Shown here: one piece after another, positions 22,214 through 31,805 of the stretch
Layout: each line of letters begins with the position of its first letter
Position numbering within the stretch: position 1 is the stretch's first letter
Assembly (NCBI GenBank): GCA_945861535.1
Contig: CAMAUZ010000023.1
Location: forward strand, 26,427-90,426
Direction of reading: 5' to 3'
Source: Akkermansia muciniphila
GTDB taxonomy: Bacteria; Verrucomicrobiota; Verrucomicrobiia; Limisphaerales; BJHT01
DNA length: 64,000 nucleotides
Position numbers and translations under genes: made by a program
Notes under the pieces: model-generated
Told to the model about the DNA's origin: nothing
The model's input: the letters and a program-made list of their open reading frames with translations, nothing else
The model's database searches: none

Positions 22214-23665
22214 TCAGGCAAACACATCCCGCACCGCCTTGCCCTTACCGTCCTCCGTTGCGTAAAACGGCCGCCCCTCGATGTCGAACGCCGTCTTCGG
22301 GTTGACGCCCATCGCGGTGAAAATGGTCGCGTGCAAGTCCATGACGGGCACGGGATTTTTCACCGCCAGCAGCGGACGCTCATCAGCGGTCGCTCCGTAA
22401 ACGAAGCCGCGTTTCATGCCGCCGCCGAACATCACCACGCTCGTACCGCCGGTGAAATGCCGGTGCAGCCCGTAGTGTTTGCGTTCCTTCAACGTCTCGC
22501 TCGGCGCGGTCGCCTGGTCGCGCGCGTTCGAGCCGGGGACGCCCTCGACCATCGCGTCGCGGCTGAACTCGCTGGCGATGACGACGAGCGTGCGGTTCAG
22601 GAGTCCGCGCGTCTCAAGATCGCGGATGAGCTGGGCAATTGGCGCATCCATTTGTTTGTGCATGCCGGCGACCGTGTCGTGGCCGTTGGCGTGCGTGTCC
22701 CAGTGCAGAAACGGTACGTACTCAGTCGTGACTTCAACAAAACGCGCGCCGTTCTCGACGAGGCGCCGCGCGAGCAGACAGCCCTGGCCGAAGCGGCCGG
22801 TGTTGTACTTCGCGTAGCTCTCCTTCGCTTCGAGCGAGATGTCGAAGGCTGTGCGCTCCTTCGCGCTGAGCAGCCGGTGCGCGTTGTCCATCGAGCGCAG
22901 CAGCGATTCCTGCTGGTGATCGCTCAGGTATTCGCGGTGCGGATTCCGGTCCACGAGTTTGCGATAGAGGCTGTAGCGATTGTCGAAACGGCCCGGTTCC
23001 ATGCCCTTGGGCGGGCGCACGGACTGCGCGGCGTCGTCGGGATACGGCAGGTTCATCGGGCCGAATTCGCTGCCGAAAAAGCCCCCCGTGGTGAACGCCT
23101 TCAGCTCTTCCTGTTCGCCCACGCCCTCGAGCCGCTGACCGACATTGATAAATGCCGGCATCACCGGATTGCGCGGTCCGAGTACTTTACCCATCCACGC
23201 ACCGAGATGCGGACACGCCACGGTCTGCGGCGGCACGTAGCCCGTGTGCCAGTGATACTGATGCCGCGAATGGAGAATGTGTCCGAGGTCCGGCTGCGTG
23301 GCGCTGCGGATGAGCGTCGCGCGGTCCATGACCTGCGCGATGCTCTCGAGGCCCGCGCAAATTTTCACGCCGTCCACCGACGTGGGAATTGCCGGGAACG
23401 TGCTGAGAATGTTCTTCACCGGCGCGCCGACCTCGAAGGGCTGATAGCGCTTCGGATCGAATGTGTCCGGGGCGGCCATGCCGCCGCCCATCCAGATCAA
23501 AATGCACGCGTCGGCGGTGGCCTTGGGATGCGTGATCTTCTCGCCACCGGGCGTGGCGGCGAGCAGGCGCGGTGCGCCGAGGGACATGGTGGCGGTGGTG
23601 GCGGCGGCGAGCTTTTTGAGGAAGTCGCGGCGCGTGTCGTGGGGGTCGAGGGGCAGTGAGTTCAT
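22214..23665 (-). CDS. DUF1501 (sulfatase-like) TAT-exported protein
   Basis: 483 residues. The twin-arginine leader DTRRDFLKKLAAATT is near residues 10-25. The DUF1501 core includes IWMGGGMAAPDTFDPK, GHILHSRHQYHWHTGY, LHWDTHANGHDTVAGM and ASEFSRD, carrying the Asp/His ligands that place the fold in the alkaline phosphatase/sulfatase superfamily. DUF1501 is strongly expanded in Planctomycetota and Verrucomicrobiota, usually beside a DUF1549/DUF1553 cytochrome-like partner. No such partner is adjacent here, so this is an orphan copy. Substrate unknown. Confidence 0.9.
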   Translation of the reverse strand: MNSLPLDPHDTRRDFLKKLAAATTATMSLGAPRLLAATPGGEKITHPKATADACILIWMGGGMAAPDTFDPKRYQPFEVGAPVKNILSTFPAIPTSVDGVKICAGLESIAQVMDRATLIRSATQPDLGHILHSRHQYHWHTGYVPPQTVACPHLGAWMGKVLGPRNPVMPAFINVGQRLEGVGEQEELKAFTTGGFFGSEFGPMNLPYPDDAAQSVRPPKGMEPGRFDNRYSLYRKLVDRNPHREYLSDHQQESLLRSMDNAHRLLSAKERTAFDISLEAKESYAKYNTGRFGQGCLLARRLVENGARFVEVTTEYVPFLHWDTHANGHDTVAGMHKQMDAPIAQLIRDLETRGLLNRTLVVIASEFSRDAMVEGVPGSNARDQATAPSETLKERKHYGLHRHFTGGTSVVMFGGGMKRGFVYGATADERPLLAVKNPVPVMDLHATIFTAMGVNPKTAFDIEGRPFYATEDGKGKAVRDVFA

Positions 23666-23770
23666 GGGTGGAGGGGGAAAGTAATTAGTAATTAGTTTGT
23701 GGGGTTCGGTGGCAACGGTTCATTCAATGGCGGTTTGACGGCGGAGGGGTGGCTGGGTGGTCAGGGAATT

Positions 23771-24175
23771 TCATTTCCAGGGATTCAACACTTTGCAGCC
23801 CATGCGCTCGAACGGGCTGACATCCCGGGTGACCATTGTGAAGCCCCGCGAGAGCGCGATGGCCGCGATGAAGGAATCGCGCAGGGGCAGTGGCTGGCGC
23901 ACCTCGGCGGTCACTTGGCCCCACTTCGCTGCGGCGCGGGAGTCGAAGTTCAGGAGGCGGTAGCGGCGTGGGAGGTCGTTGGCGAAGGCTTTGATCCGCG
24001 CGTAGTCGGGATGCCCCGTCGGTAAGAGATGAAAGCCCTGCCACACCTCCCCCAGCGAAATTGTGGTTGTGAAGAGCCGCGCCGAGTCATGGGCATCGTG
24101 CCAAGCCATCACGTTGGCATTCGCACGCGGCTTGCTGAATTCACTCACCACGTTGGTGTCGAGGACGAAGTTCAC
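23771..24175 (-). CDS. PIN-domain ribonuclease toxin (VapC/FitB-like)
   Basis: 134 residues. The four acidic PIN residues are visible: Asp in LDTNVVSE, Glu in LGEVWQG, Asp in LRDSFIAA and Asp in TRDVSPFE. These coordinate metal for ssRNA cleavage. The length is normal. It overlaps the upstream antitoxin gene by four bases (24172-24175). The VVSEFSKPRANANV segment resembles the FitB branch of PIN toxins. Confidence 0.9.
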   Translation of the reverse strand: MNFVLDTNVVSEFSKPRANANVMAWHDAHDSARLFTTTISLGEVWQGFHLLPTGHPDYARIKAFANDLPRRYRLLNFDSRAAAKWGQVTAEVRQPLPLRDSFIAAIALSRGFTMVTRDVSPFERMGCKVLNPWK

Positions 24176-24423
24176 AGCTTCACACGCTGCACGAGATCAT
24201 CGGGCATTCGCGGCGGTTCCCAGTCCGTGGTTCTGCGAATCGAGTCATACCAGGCGTTCAATTCCGCGATCGTCTGCTGGCGTTTGGGCTTGCGACGCGG
24301 TTTGGCCGGCGGCTTGGCGGCGCGGGGCCGCGGCTTCATTTGTGCCAACCAGTCAAGCAGCGCCGAGGCCTCGGTTTCCGAGAGGCGCTGCACTTTTTTC
24401 ACGGCGAGTTCCACGGTGCTCAT
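24172..24423 (-). CDS. Antitoxin partner of the PIN toxin
   Basis: 83 residues: an N-terminal helical segment (VKKVQRLSETEASALLDWLAQM), a very basic linker (PRRKPKRQQ), and a C-terminal segment IAELNAWYDSIRRTTDWEPPRMPDDLV. That tail is probably the toxin-neutralising part. No AbrB, MetJ or Phd fold is obvious. Position and the four-base overlap with vapC define it. Confidence 0.72.
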   Translation of the reverse strand: MSTVELAVKKVQRLSETEASALLDWLAQMKPRPRAAKPPAKPRRKPKRQQTIAELNAWYDSIRRTTDWEPPRMPDDLVQRVKL

Positions 24424-24603
24424 GGGCTGATAAATCGCTGAACGAGGATGGTTTTACAAGCTCGCGGACCATCGCAATGGGCCGGGATTTCCAGCGCGCC
24501 ATCCCCTTTTGCCAACGCCTCGGCCTCTTAGGTATCGCCGGGCCGTGCGGCCGGACGGGCACGAGGCGGAGCGGGAGGCCGCCCGTTTTTCGGCGATCAA
24601 ACG

Positions 24604-25431
24604 TCAGGGTTCGGGCTTCGCCTTGGGTGGCGGAAGCACCACTTTCATCCGCATGTCCACGCTGTCTCCGCCCAGCTGAACCTCCGGGGTGAGCTTCACG
24701 GAAATCCCCTCCCCGTCGGCCTGGCCGCCGATTGAAATCGTGGCCTCGCTGCCGGAGCGCGTCACGAGGCGTGGGCTGGTGAGCACATCCACGCCGGTCG
24801 TCTGGGTCAGCGCGCGTACCAGTTCGGCACCGGCCTCCGGCGAAAAGGTGGAATAGCGCTCCGCGGCGCGGACCTCGGTGCGGAGTTCCTTCAGCCCCAG
24901 CGTTTCCACAGCGGCTTCCGGCACCTCGACGAACCGCGCGGCAATCACGACATTGCCGTCATCCAACCGCGTGGGCGTCAGCAAGGTGAATATCCGTTTC
25001 CCCGCGGACTGGGATTGCCAGCCACCGCTCACCATCGTCTCGCCGAAACTCAGGCGCACGGTCGCATCGAGGGTCAACGGGGCCGAACTGTCATCAACTG
25101 GCGGAGGTGGCGGGGGCACGTCGGCCAGCTTCCGAATCTGGGCGCGTGGCGGGGTGGACGACGATTGCGCCCGCAGCCGGCGCAATTCCGCCGCGTCCGC
25201 GCGCAGTTTGGCCAGGTCGTTGGGATTGGGCACATGGGAGGCGAGTGCGGCGATTTCCTTGCGCTGCGTGGTGTTCTCGGCTTCGAGCCGAATCAGTTGG
25301 TCGCCCGCCTGTTGCGCGCGTTCGCGAAGCGCCGCCAGTTCGTTCCGCGCAGTCCGTTGCTCGCGCACGGCGTTGATCGCCACGAAGACGGCGACCAGTC
25401 CGATGACCAATGAAATTGCAGTCACTCTCAT
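24604..25431 (-). CDS. Membrane-anchored protein with secretin-like beta domain
   Basis: 275 residues: one N-terminal membrane helix (ISLVIGLVAVFVAINAV), a coiled coil (about 22-95, heptad-like Leu/Ala/Glu), a Pro-rich hinge, then a C-terminal domain (about 130-270). The segment VDVLTSPRLVTRSGSEATISIGG matches the start of the secretin core region seen in type II/IV secretin and short TonB-like proteins of Verrucomicrobiota. It lacks the multimerising gate, so it is not a full secretin. No pilus gene is adjacent; the pseudopilin genes are 21 kb away. It lies 33 bases from the nuoN stop on the same strand. Confidence 0.6.
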   Translation of the reverse strand: MRVTAISLVIGLVAVFVAINAVREQRTARNELAALRERAQQAGDQLIRLEAENTTQRKEIAALASHVPNPNDLAKLRADAAELRRLRAQSSSTPPRAQIRKLADVPPPPPPVDDSSAPLTLDATVRLSFGETMVSGGWQSQSAGKRIFTLLTPTRLDDGNVVIAARFVEVPEAAVETLGLKELRTEVRAAERYSTFSPEAGAELVRALTQTTGVDVLTSPRLVTRSGSEATISIGGQADGEGISVKLTPEVQLGGDSVDMRMKVVLPPPKAKPEP

Positions 25432-25464
25432 AAGCGTCGGCAGCTAGCCGCTCCCGACCAGTGA

Positions 25465-26904
25465 TTATCTCAACGCCCTCACCGCAGCCGTCGCGAAATT
25501 CACGACCCAGCCCGGGAAGAGTCCGAGGAAAAGCATCCCCGCCGCGCACGCCCAGAGGCACAGCCGCATCGGCGTCGAGATGGCGATGGGCGAGAGATCG
25601 GTGACATCCTTCGACCAGTAGATCGCCTGGATGACGCCGAAATAATAGTAGAGCGAAATCACCACGCCGAGCACCGCCGCGCCGAGCAGCCAGTAGTAGC
25701 AAGCATTGCCCGAAGCCTGTTCCACGACGGATTTCAGCAGCAGGAATTTCCCGAAGAAACCCGCCAGCGGCGGCACGCCCGCGAGCGAAACCATCGCCAA
25801 CGTGAGCATCGCCGCGAGCATCGGCGATCGCTGGCTGAGGCCCGCCAGCGCCGTGATGTCTTCGCCTTCGACCTGCCGCAGCACGAGCGTCAGAACGAGG
25901 AACGCCGCCAGCACCGTGAACACGTAACCGGCCAGATAATAGAGCAGCGCCGACTGTCCCGCCGCGCTCAACGCCGCCACGCCCAGCAGCAGATAGCCCG
26001 CGTTCGAGATGCTCGAGTAGCCCAGCAGACGCTTGAGATTCCGCTGCGGCAGCGCGCACAAATTGCCATAGAGAATCGTGACGCCCGCGAGAACCATCAG
26101 CAGCGTCGGCCAGTGCGCGGTGATCTGCGGCGCCGCACCGAACAGCACGCGCAGCAGCAGCACGAAGCCCGCCGCCTTCGATCCCACCGCGAGGAAAGCC
26201 GTCACCGGCGTCGGCGAGCCTTGATACACATCCGGCGCCCACATCTGAAACGGGAACGCCGCAATCTTGAAACCCAGCCCCACGATCACGAGCAGCAGGC
26301 CGATGAGGAAAATCTTGTTCGTCACGAACTGCGGCGCGACCACCGCAATCTCGCCAAAGTTCAACTTCGCCGTCGTCCCGTAAATCAGCGCGATGCCGAA
26401 CACCATGAACGCCGACGAAAGCGCGCCGAGGATCAGATACTTGACGCCCGCCTCTAGCGACAACGCGCGGTTCCGCTGAAAACTCGTCAGCACGTAAAAC
26501 GTCACCGTGATCAATTCCACCGCCACGAACAGCAGCGCGAAGTCATTCGTGGACGCGGCGAACAGCATCCCCGCCAGCGCGAACTGCACCAACGCGAAGA
26601 ACTCCGACAGGCCCGCTTGCAGCTTGTCGAAAAACTCGACCGCCATCACCAGCACCACGACGCCGGAAAAGAGGAACAGCCGCTTGAAGAAAACCGCCAG
26701 CGTGTCCTGCACATACATCTTGCCGAACGCGTGCGTCGTCTCCGGCACCGCCGCGAGGCAACTGCCGAGCAGCAGGAGCAGCAGCACACCCGCCGCCGCG
26801 TAGCCCAGCGTGCGACGGCGCTCCACCGGCAGCCACAGGTCCAGCAGCAACAGCCCGAGGCCGAGCACCACCACCACAATTTCGAGCACCAACGGATTGT
26901 TCAT
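25465..26904 (-). CDS. nuoN: NADH-quinone oxidoreductase subunit N
   Basis: About 480 residues from the ATG giving MNNPLVLEIVVVVLGLGLL. It is an antiporter-like membrane subunit with about 14 helices; the proton-channel segments KAAAFP-like FKIAAFPFQMWAPDVYQGSP and KAAGFVLLLRV carry the expected lysines. Last gene of the nuo operon. The track start at 26973 adds an Arg-rich stretch overlapping nuoM and is rejected. Confidence 0.95.
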   Translation of the reverse strand: MNNPLVLEIVVVVLGLGLLLLDLWLPVERRRTLGYAAAGVLLLLLLGSCLAAVPETTHAFGKMYVQDTLAVFFKRLFLFSGVVVLVMAVEFFDKLQAGLSEFFALVQFALAGMLFAASTNDFALLFVAVELITVTFYVLTSFQRNRALSLEAGVKYLILGALSSAFMVFGIALIYGTTAKLNFGEIAVVAPQFVTNKIFLIGLLLVIVGLGFKIAAFPFQMWAPDVYQGSPTPVTAFLAVGSKAAGFVLLLRVLFGAAPQITAHWPTLLMVLAGVTILYGNLCALPQRNLKRLLGYSSISNAGYLLLGVAALSAAGQSALLYYLAGYVFTVLAAFLVLTLVLRQVEGEDITALAGLSQRSPMLAAMLTLAMVSLAGVPPLAGFFGKFLLLKSVVEQASGNACYYWLLGAAVLGVVISLYYYFGVIQAIYWSKDVTDLSPIAISTPMRLCLWACAAGMLFLGLFPGWVVNFATAAVRALR

Positions 26905-26917
26905 GAAAATGTCAGTT

Positions 26918-28456
26918 TCAACGCGCCCGCACCGCCAGCGCCGCCGTCGGAGCTTCCGCCGTCTGCGCCGCAACGGCCTTGGTGGCGGGCTTGAGCAATG
27001 CCGCCACGCTCGGCGTGATCTTCCGCGTCAGCAGGCCCGGGAAACAACCGAAGATCAGCAGCGCCGCCAGCAGCAGGACAAACGGCACGCGCCGCCACCA
27101 GCCCGCGTCGGCCAGCGCCGCGTGCTTCTCCGCCAGCGGCCCGTGCAGGATGTTGCGGATGGCCCGCAGCATGTACACCGCGCCGATGATCAGCGCGCCC
27201 CAGCACGCCAACACGGTCACGGTCTGGTAAACCTTCCACGCGCCAAACAGCACCATCGCTTCGCCCGCGAAGTTCGCGAAGCCCGGCAGCCCGCAGCCCG
27301 CCATCATCGCCATCACCAGTGCCGAGCCGATGAAGGGCAGCGGCCGCAGCAGCCCGCCCAGCTCGTCGATTTCCAGCGTGCGCGTCTGCGAATACAGATA
27401 CCCGCTCAGCGCAAACGTCAGCGCCGCGAGAAACCCGTGCGCCACCATCACCAGCACAGCGCCGGTCACGCCGATGAGGTTCAAGCTCGCGATGCCGAGG
27501 AACACAAAACCCATGTGCGCCACGCTCGAATTGCCGATCAGCAGATTCAGATTCTTCTGCCGCATCGCTACGAGGCCGCAGTAGAGGATGTTTCCGAGAC
27601 AGAGCAGCGCCAGCAGGTTCAGCCATTCCACCGCGCCGTCCGGCAGGAGCGGCAACGCCACGCGGATCAAACCGTAGAGGCCGAATTTCTTCAGCACGCC
27701 CGCGTGCAACATCGCCGTGGCCGTCGGTGCCGCGCCGTAGCCGAGCGGCGCCCAAGTGTGAAACGGCCAGAGCGAAACCAAGATGCCGAACCCAAACATC
27801 AACAGCGGGAAAATCAGCGTCTGCGCACGCACCGCCATCGGATACGCCTTGAAGTGCTTCGTGATCGCCACGAGGTCGAACGTCCGCGCATCCACCGGCA
27901 GTTGCAGATAAAGCGCGATCAACCCGATTAACGCGATCAGCGCGCCGAGGCTCAAATAGAGCGTGATCTGATAGGTCGCGTAGTTGCGCTGCTCACCGCG
28001 GCCCCACACGCCGATCATGATGAACGTCGGCACCAGCGCGAACTCGTGGAAGAAGTAGAAGAAGAACAAGTCCAGCGACGCAAACGCCCCGAGGATGCCG
28101 CCGGTCATGAACAGCAGCAGCGTGTAAAATTCCTTCTGCCGCCGGTCGATGTCCCACGACACACACGCCGCGGCAAACGCCACGATGGCCCCCATCAAGA
28201 TCAGCCCCAGGTTCACCCCATCCACGCCGACGTGATAGCTGATCTTCAGCCCTGCGACCCAGCTTACCTTCTGCACAAACTGATACCCCGCCACGCCCGT
28301 CTCGAAGCGCAGGAACAGCACGACCGACAGCAGCATGGAAACCGCCGTGGCCGCCAGCGCCACTAGCCGCGAGGCCCAGCGGAAATTGGCCGGCACGAAC
28401 AGCAGGAAGATTCCCGCCAGCAGGGGACAACCGATGATGTAGGTCAGTAGTGACAT
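26918..28456 (-). CDS. nuoM: NADH-quinone oxidoreductase subunit M
   Basis: 512 residues, 13-14 membrane helices. It has the Mrp-type proton pathway motif around FAFHTWAP-like LWPFHTWAPLGYGAAPTATAMLHAGVLKKFGLYG with conserved Lys/Glu, and HEFALVP in the first third. It starts 19 bases after the nuoL stop and ends 13 bases before nuoN, so it is co-transcribed. Confidence 0.96.
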   Translation of the reverse strand: MSLLTYIIGCPLLAGIFLLFVPANFRWASRLVALAATAVSMLLSVVLFLRFETGVAGYQFVQKVSWVAGLKISYHVGVDGVNLGLILMGAIVAFAAACVSWDIDRRQKEFYTLLLFMTGGILGAFASLDLFFFYFFHEFALVPTFIMIGVWGRGEQRNYATYQITLYLSLGALIALIGLIALYLQLPVDARTFDLVAITKHFKAYPMAVRAQTLIFPLLMFGFGILVSLWPFHTWAPLGYGAAPTATAMLHAGVLKKFGLYGLIRVALPLLPDGAVEWLNLLALLCLGNILYCGLVAMRQKNLNLLIGNSSVAHMGFVFLGIASLNLIGVTGAVLVMVAHGFLAALTFALSGYLYSQTRTLEIDELGGLLRPLPFIGSALVMAMMAGCGLPGFANFAGEAMVLFGAWKVYQTVTVLACWGALIIGAVYMLRAIRNILHGPLAEKHAALADAGWWRRVPFVLLLAALLIFGCFPGLLTRKITPSVAALLKPATKAVAAQTAEAPTAALAVRAR

Positions 28457-28475
28457 GCCCGGTTCGCTCGAAAGT

Positions 28476-30365
28476 TCAGTGTCCGTTTCCGATCACAAAT
28501 ATCAGCAGCAGCGCCACGCCCAGCACGAACAGGAACGTGTAGGTCTGCAAATTGCCTGTCTGCACCAGCCGCAACGCGCGACCGAACAGCTCCGTGGTTC
28601 CATGCGCGCCGCGCACCAGCAGCCCCGCGATGATCCAGCGGTCCACAAACTGCGCGAACCGCGCCAGCGCCTCTTGCGTGAGCGCGATCAGAAAGTCGTA
28701 AATCTCGTCGAAGTAGAAGCGGTTCTTCATCCCGCGCGCGAGCGCTCCGAGCCGCTGCGGCAGCGGGTCCAATGCGGCGTTCTGGTAAAACTCGCGCGCG
28801 AAGGCAAAGCCGAAGACCACTGCAATCAAACCGCCCAGCGCGGCGAGCGGCGCGTGATTGATCGGGGCGAAGAGTTGTTCGAGGAACGGCAAATTCTGCA
28901 CCCCGTGACCGTCGCCCAGCGCCCCGCTGAACAACGCCTCGATGCCCCAGAAGCCCGCCAGCGCGCTCGGCACCGCCAGCACCCGCAGCGGCCAGACCAT
29001 CACCGGCGGCGACTCATGCGCGTGCGAGGCCGCATCCGTCCGCGCGCCGCCGAGGAAAGCCACGTAGTAAAGCCGGAACATGTAGAAGGTGGTGAGTCCC
29101 GACACCGCCACCGCCAGCACGAAGAGACCGACGCTGTGTTCCACCGCCGCCGCGAGGATGGCGTCCTTGCTGAAAAATCCGCTGAACGGAGGCACGCCGC
29201 ACAACGCCAGCGTGCCCACCAGGAAGGTCCAGTGCGTGACCGGCAGCTTCTTCTTCAACCCGCCCATCTGCCAGATGTCCTGCTCGTGATGCAGCGCATG
29301 AATCACCGAGCCGGCGCCGAGAAAGAGCATCGCCTTGAAGAACGCGTGCGTCGTGAGATGAAACATCGCCGCCGTCGGCGCGTGAACCCCGACCGCCAGC
29401 ACCATGTAGCCAAGCTGCGAGAGCGTGGAGTAGGCGAGGATGCGCTTGATGTCATTCTGTTGCACCGCCATCAGCGCGGCCAGCAGCGCGGTAAATCCGC
29501 CGATCCAGCCGATGACTTCCAACGCGTGGGAGCCAGGAACACTCAGGAGGAAGAACACCCGGCACAGCATGTAAACCCCCGCCGCCACCATCGTCGCCGC
29601 ATGGATCAACGCGCTGACCGGGGTCGGGCCTTCCATCGCGTCCGGCAGCCAGACATGCAGCGGGAACTGCGCGCTCTTGCCCATCGCGCCGCAGAAAATC
29701 AGCAGACCCGCCGCCGTCGCGCATGCACCCAGCGCGGCAGGATTCTTGAACAACTCATCCTGCAACACACTGAAGTTCAGCGAACCGAGCAGAGACCACA
29801 CCGTCAGGATGCCGAGCATGAAACCGAAGTCACCGAGGCGGTTGGTGAGAAACGCCTTCTTGCACGCATCCGCCGCCGAGGGTTTCTCATACCAGAAACC
29901 AATCAGGAGATAGCTCGAGACCCCGACCAGTTCCCAAAAAATGAACATCTGGAGCAGGTTGTTGGAGAGTACGATCCCCAGCATCGAGAAGGTAAACAGA
30001 CTCAGGCTCGCGAAGTAACGCGCCACACTGCGGTCCTCGTGCATGTAGCCATAGGAATAGACATGAATCGCCCCGCCCACGCCCGTGACAATGAGCAGCA
30101 TCATCAGGCTCAACGCATCAAGCCTAAGTCCGAAGTCCACCTGCAAATCACCGACCTCCAGCCAGGTGACTATCAGCTCCCTCCGCTGCGGCTCCCAGCC
30201 GGAGGCGGCGATGAAGATGACGGTCAGGATGAACCCAATGACCACCGCGCCGATGGACACCTTCGCGCTCAGTTCGCGATCCTTCAGCGTAAACAGCGCG
30301 ATGCCCGCCGCGGCAAAGAGCGGCAGGAACAAAACGATCCAAGGTATGGCGTGGAGAGCTTGCAT
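28476..30365 (-). CDS. nuoL: NADH-quinone oxidoreductase subunit L
   Basis: 629 residues. The antiporter-like core includes SAQFPLHVWLPDAMEGPTPVSALIHAATMVAAG and the long C-terminal lateral helix with a terminal membrane anchor. It is separated from nuoK by a 468-base hairpin array, the only long gap within the membrane-arm genes, so nuoLMN may be a separate transcript or lie beyond an RNA-processing point. Confidence 0.96.
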   Translation of the reverse strand: MQALHAIPWIVLFLPLFAAAGIALFTLKDRELSAKVSIGAVVIGFILTVIFIAASGWEPQRRELIVTWLEVGDLQVDFGLRLDALSLMMLLIVTGVGGAIHVYSYGYMHEDRSVARYFASLSLFTFSMLGIVLSNNLLQMFIFWELVGVSSYLLIGFWYEKPSAADACKKAFLTNRLGDFGFMLGILTVWSLLGSLNFSVLQDELFKNPAALGACATAAGLLIFCGAMGKSAQFPLHVWLPDAMEGPTPVSALIHAATMVAAGVYMLCRVFFLLSVPGSHALEVIGWIGGFTALLAALMAVQQNDIKRILAYSTLSQLGYMVLAVGVHAPTAAMFHLTTHAFFKAMLFLGAGSVIHALHHEQDIWQMGGLKKKLPVTHWTFLVGTLALCGVPPFSGFFSKDAILAAAVEHSVGLFVLAVAVSGLTTFYMFRLYYVAFLGGARTDAASHAHESPPVMVWPLRVLAVPSALAGFWGIEALFSGALGDGHGVQNLPFLEQLFAPINHAPLAALGGLIAVVFGFAFAREFYQNAALDPLPQRLGALARGMKNRFYFDEIYDFLIALTQEALARFAQFVDRWIIAGLLVRGAHGTTELFGRALRLVQTGNLQTYTFLFVLGVALLLIFVIGNGH

Positions 30366-30429
30366 CCGTCAGTAGTCTCGTGCGGAGAACGTGGTAAGTG
30401 ACCGGGATTGGCGGCGGAGCACCCGGAGC

Positions 30430-30445
30430 GCGGCGTTCACGCCGC
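30430..30445. repeat. Palindromic hairpin GCGGCG-TTCA-CGCCGC
   Basis: Same hairpin as 2678 and 30730 (reverse strand), but the closing pair is swapped (C-G to G-C), so pairing is kept. Flanked by the shared word CAGAAACGTCCGC. Confidence 0.6.
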
Positions 30446-30521
30446 AGAAACGTCCGCCTGAAACAGTAGCTCGCGAATAACCCAAGCCCCGCAACGGCGC
30501 CGCCGGCGAAGCCGCCGGGTA

Positions 30522-30668
30522 GCACAGGCCACTGGCCTGTGCCGAGCGGCGACTCGCCGCTCGAAACGGAAGAGATGCACCAACTCTTTCCGACGTCGGT
30601 TGCCAAGAGAAGCCTTCCTTCCGCTCCGTCCGGCCAGTGGCCGGACGGCACAGGCGGGCCGCCTGTGC
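30522..30668. repeat. Hairpin array with ACT/AGT loops inside nuo operon
   Basis: GCACAGGCC-ACT-GGCCTGTGC (30522-30542), GAGCGGCG-ACT-CGCCGCTC (30544-30562), CCGTCCGGCC-AGT-GGCCGGACGG (30626-30648), and GCACAGGCGG-G-CCGCCTGTGC (30648-30668). The first two loops are complementary to the third. Four perfect GC-rich stems stand between nuoK and nuoL. Confidence 0.8.
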
Positions 30669-30833
30669 AACCCGGTTCCATTGCGGCGATCTGGATAACC
30701 CAGGCGCTCCCGTTGCTCGCGCGGCCGCTGCGGCCTGAAGGCCGCGCTCCGTCCGCGCCTCGGCGCGTTTGCACCTACAGAGAATTTCCAGATAGGTTGA
30801 AAGTTTCATGTCGATGACAGTGCGCGAGTTAGT

Positions 30834-31148
30834 TCAAAGTTTCATCGAAGTCAGATCCTCGACATGCGCCGACTTGCGCTTGCGGAACAGCGCGACGATC
30901 AGCGCCAGTCCGACCGCCACTTCCGCCGCCGCCACGGTGATGATGAAGAACACCATCACCTGGCCGTTGAGATTGTGGTTGTAGCGGGAGAAGGCCACCA
31001 GCGCGAGGTTCGCCGCGTTGAGCATCAGTTCGAGCGACATGTAGATCACCAGCAGGTTGCGGCGCATGATCACGCCCAGCAACCCGAGGCAGAACAACGC
31101 CGCGCTCACCACCAGGTAATGTTCCAAACCAACCGGAGGCAGGCTCAT
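30834..31148 (-). CDS. nuoK: NADH-quinone oxidoreductase subunit K
   Basis: 104 residues, three membrane helices. The conserved Glu in helix II lies in [17 protein letters not shown], the NuoK proton-path signature. The start overlaps the nuoJ stop by four bases. Confidence 0.97.
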   Translation of the reverse strand: MSLPPVGLEHYLVVSAALFCLGLLGVIMRRNLLVIYMSLELMLNAANLALVAFSRYNHNLNGQVMVFFIITVAAAEVAVGLALIVALFRKRKSAHVEDLTSMKL

Positions 31149-31645
31149 TTCAAATCCTTTTTGCTCAGGAGAATCGCCCCCACCATCGCCACCAGCAGCA
31201 GCACGGAGAGGATTTCAAACGGCAGCAGATATTGCGTGAAAAGTATCTTCCCCAGCACCGGCGTCGTGCCCTCGCCCTGCGGAATCAATCCCTTGCCCGG
31301 ATGAGTTCCGACAATGCTCGCCACCATCACCGCCGCAAACGCGCCGACCGAAACCAGCCCGGTCGCAATGCCAAACACCTTGATCTTCCGCCGCGCCTCC
31401 TCCTTGAGATCGAGCAGCATGACAACGAACAGGAACAACACCATCACCGCGCCCGCATAGACCAGTATCTGCACCGCCGCGAGAAAGAAGGCGTGGAGCA
31501 ACACAAACAGCCCCGCCATCGACACAATCGCCAGCACCAGAAACATCGCGCTGGTCACGGGATTCCTGCTGAGCGGATTGACCACGACCATGAGACCGCA
31601 GAGCAGTGTCAGCGCGGCGAAGAGATAAAAGAGTGCGTCCTGCAT
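31145..31645 (-). CDS. nuoJ: NADH-quinone oxidoreductase subunit J
   Basis: 166 residues, five membrane helices with [20 protein letters not shown], the conserved helix III of NuoJ that carries the pi-bulge region. Coupled to nuoK by a four-base overlap. A 160-base gap with a TTGAGCTTT tract separates it from nuoI. Confidence 0.96.
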   Translation of the reverse strand: MQDALFYLFAALTLLCGLMVVVNPLSRNPVTSAMFLVLAIVSMAGLFVLLHAFFLAAVQILVYAGAVMVLFLFVVMLLDLKEEARRKIKVFGIATGLVSVGAFAAVMVASIVGTHPGKGLIPQGEGTTPVLGKILFTQYLLPFEILSVLLLVAMVGAILLSKKDLK

Positions 31646-31766
31646 GAATCAAAAATTCCCGCCGCCAATGTTGCCGCCCGCTTGCCCCGTCAACGCCGCC
31701 GCGCCAAAGCAAGCTAGGTCCAGCCAACGAACATTCTCCACTGGAGCTTGTCCCTTGGTGCTTCCC

Positions 31767-31795
31767 TTGAGCTTTGAGCTTTGTCCTTTGAGCTT
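31767..31795. repeat. Short tandem TTGAGCTTT tract between nuoI and nuoJ
   Basis: Nine-base units as at 2778-2806. It occupies part of the only gap between nuoI and nuoJ. Confidence 0.55.
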
Positions 31796-31805
31796 CATTT
31801 ACACT

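Larger units (their letters stand above)
30366..30833. other. 468-base gap between nuoK and nuoL
   Basis: No gene. It is entirely occupied by GC-rich hairpins (30430, 30522-30668, 30730-30745). In the nuo mRNA these would form a strongly folded segment between nuoK and nuoL. Confidence 0.7.

Noticed and set aside
20355-24423. Defence island around Uma2, MmeI fragment and VapC
   Set aside because: Only single small modules and one decayed fragment; no complete defence system (no Cas, BREX, Zorya or complete R-M) is present.
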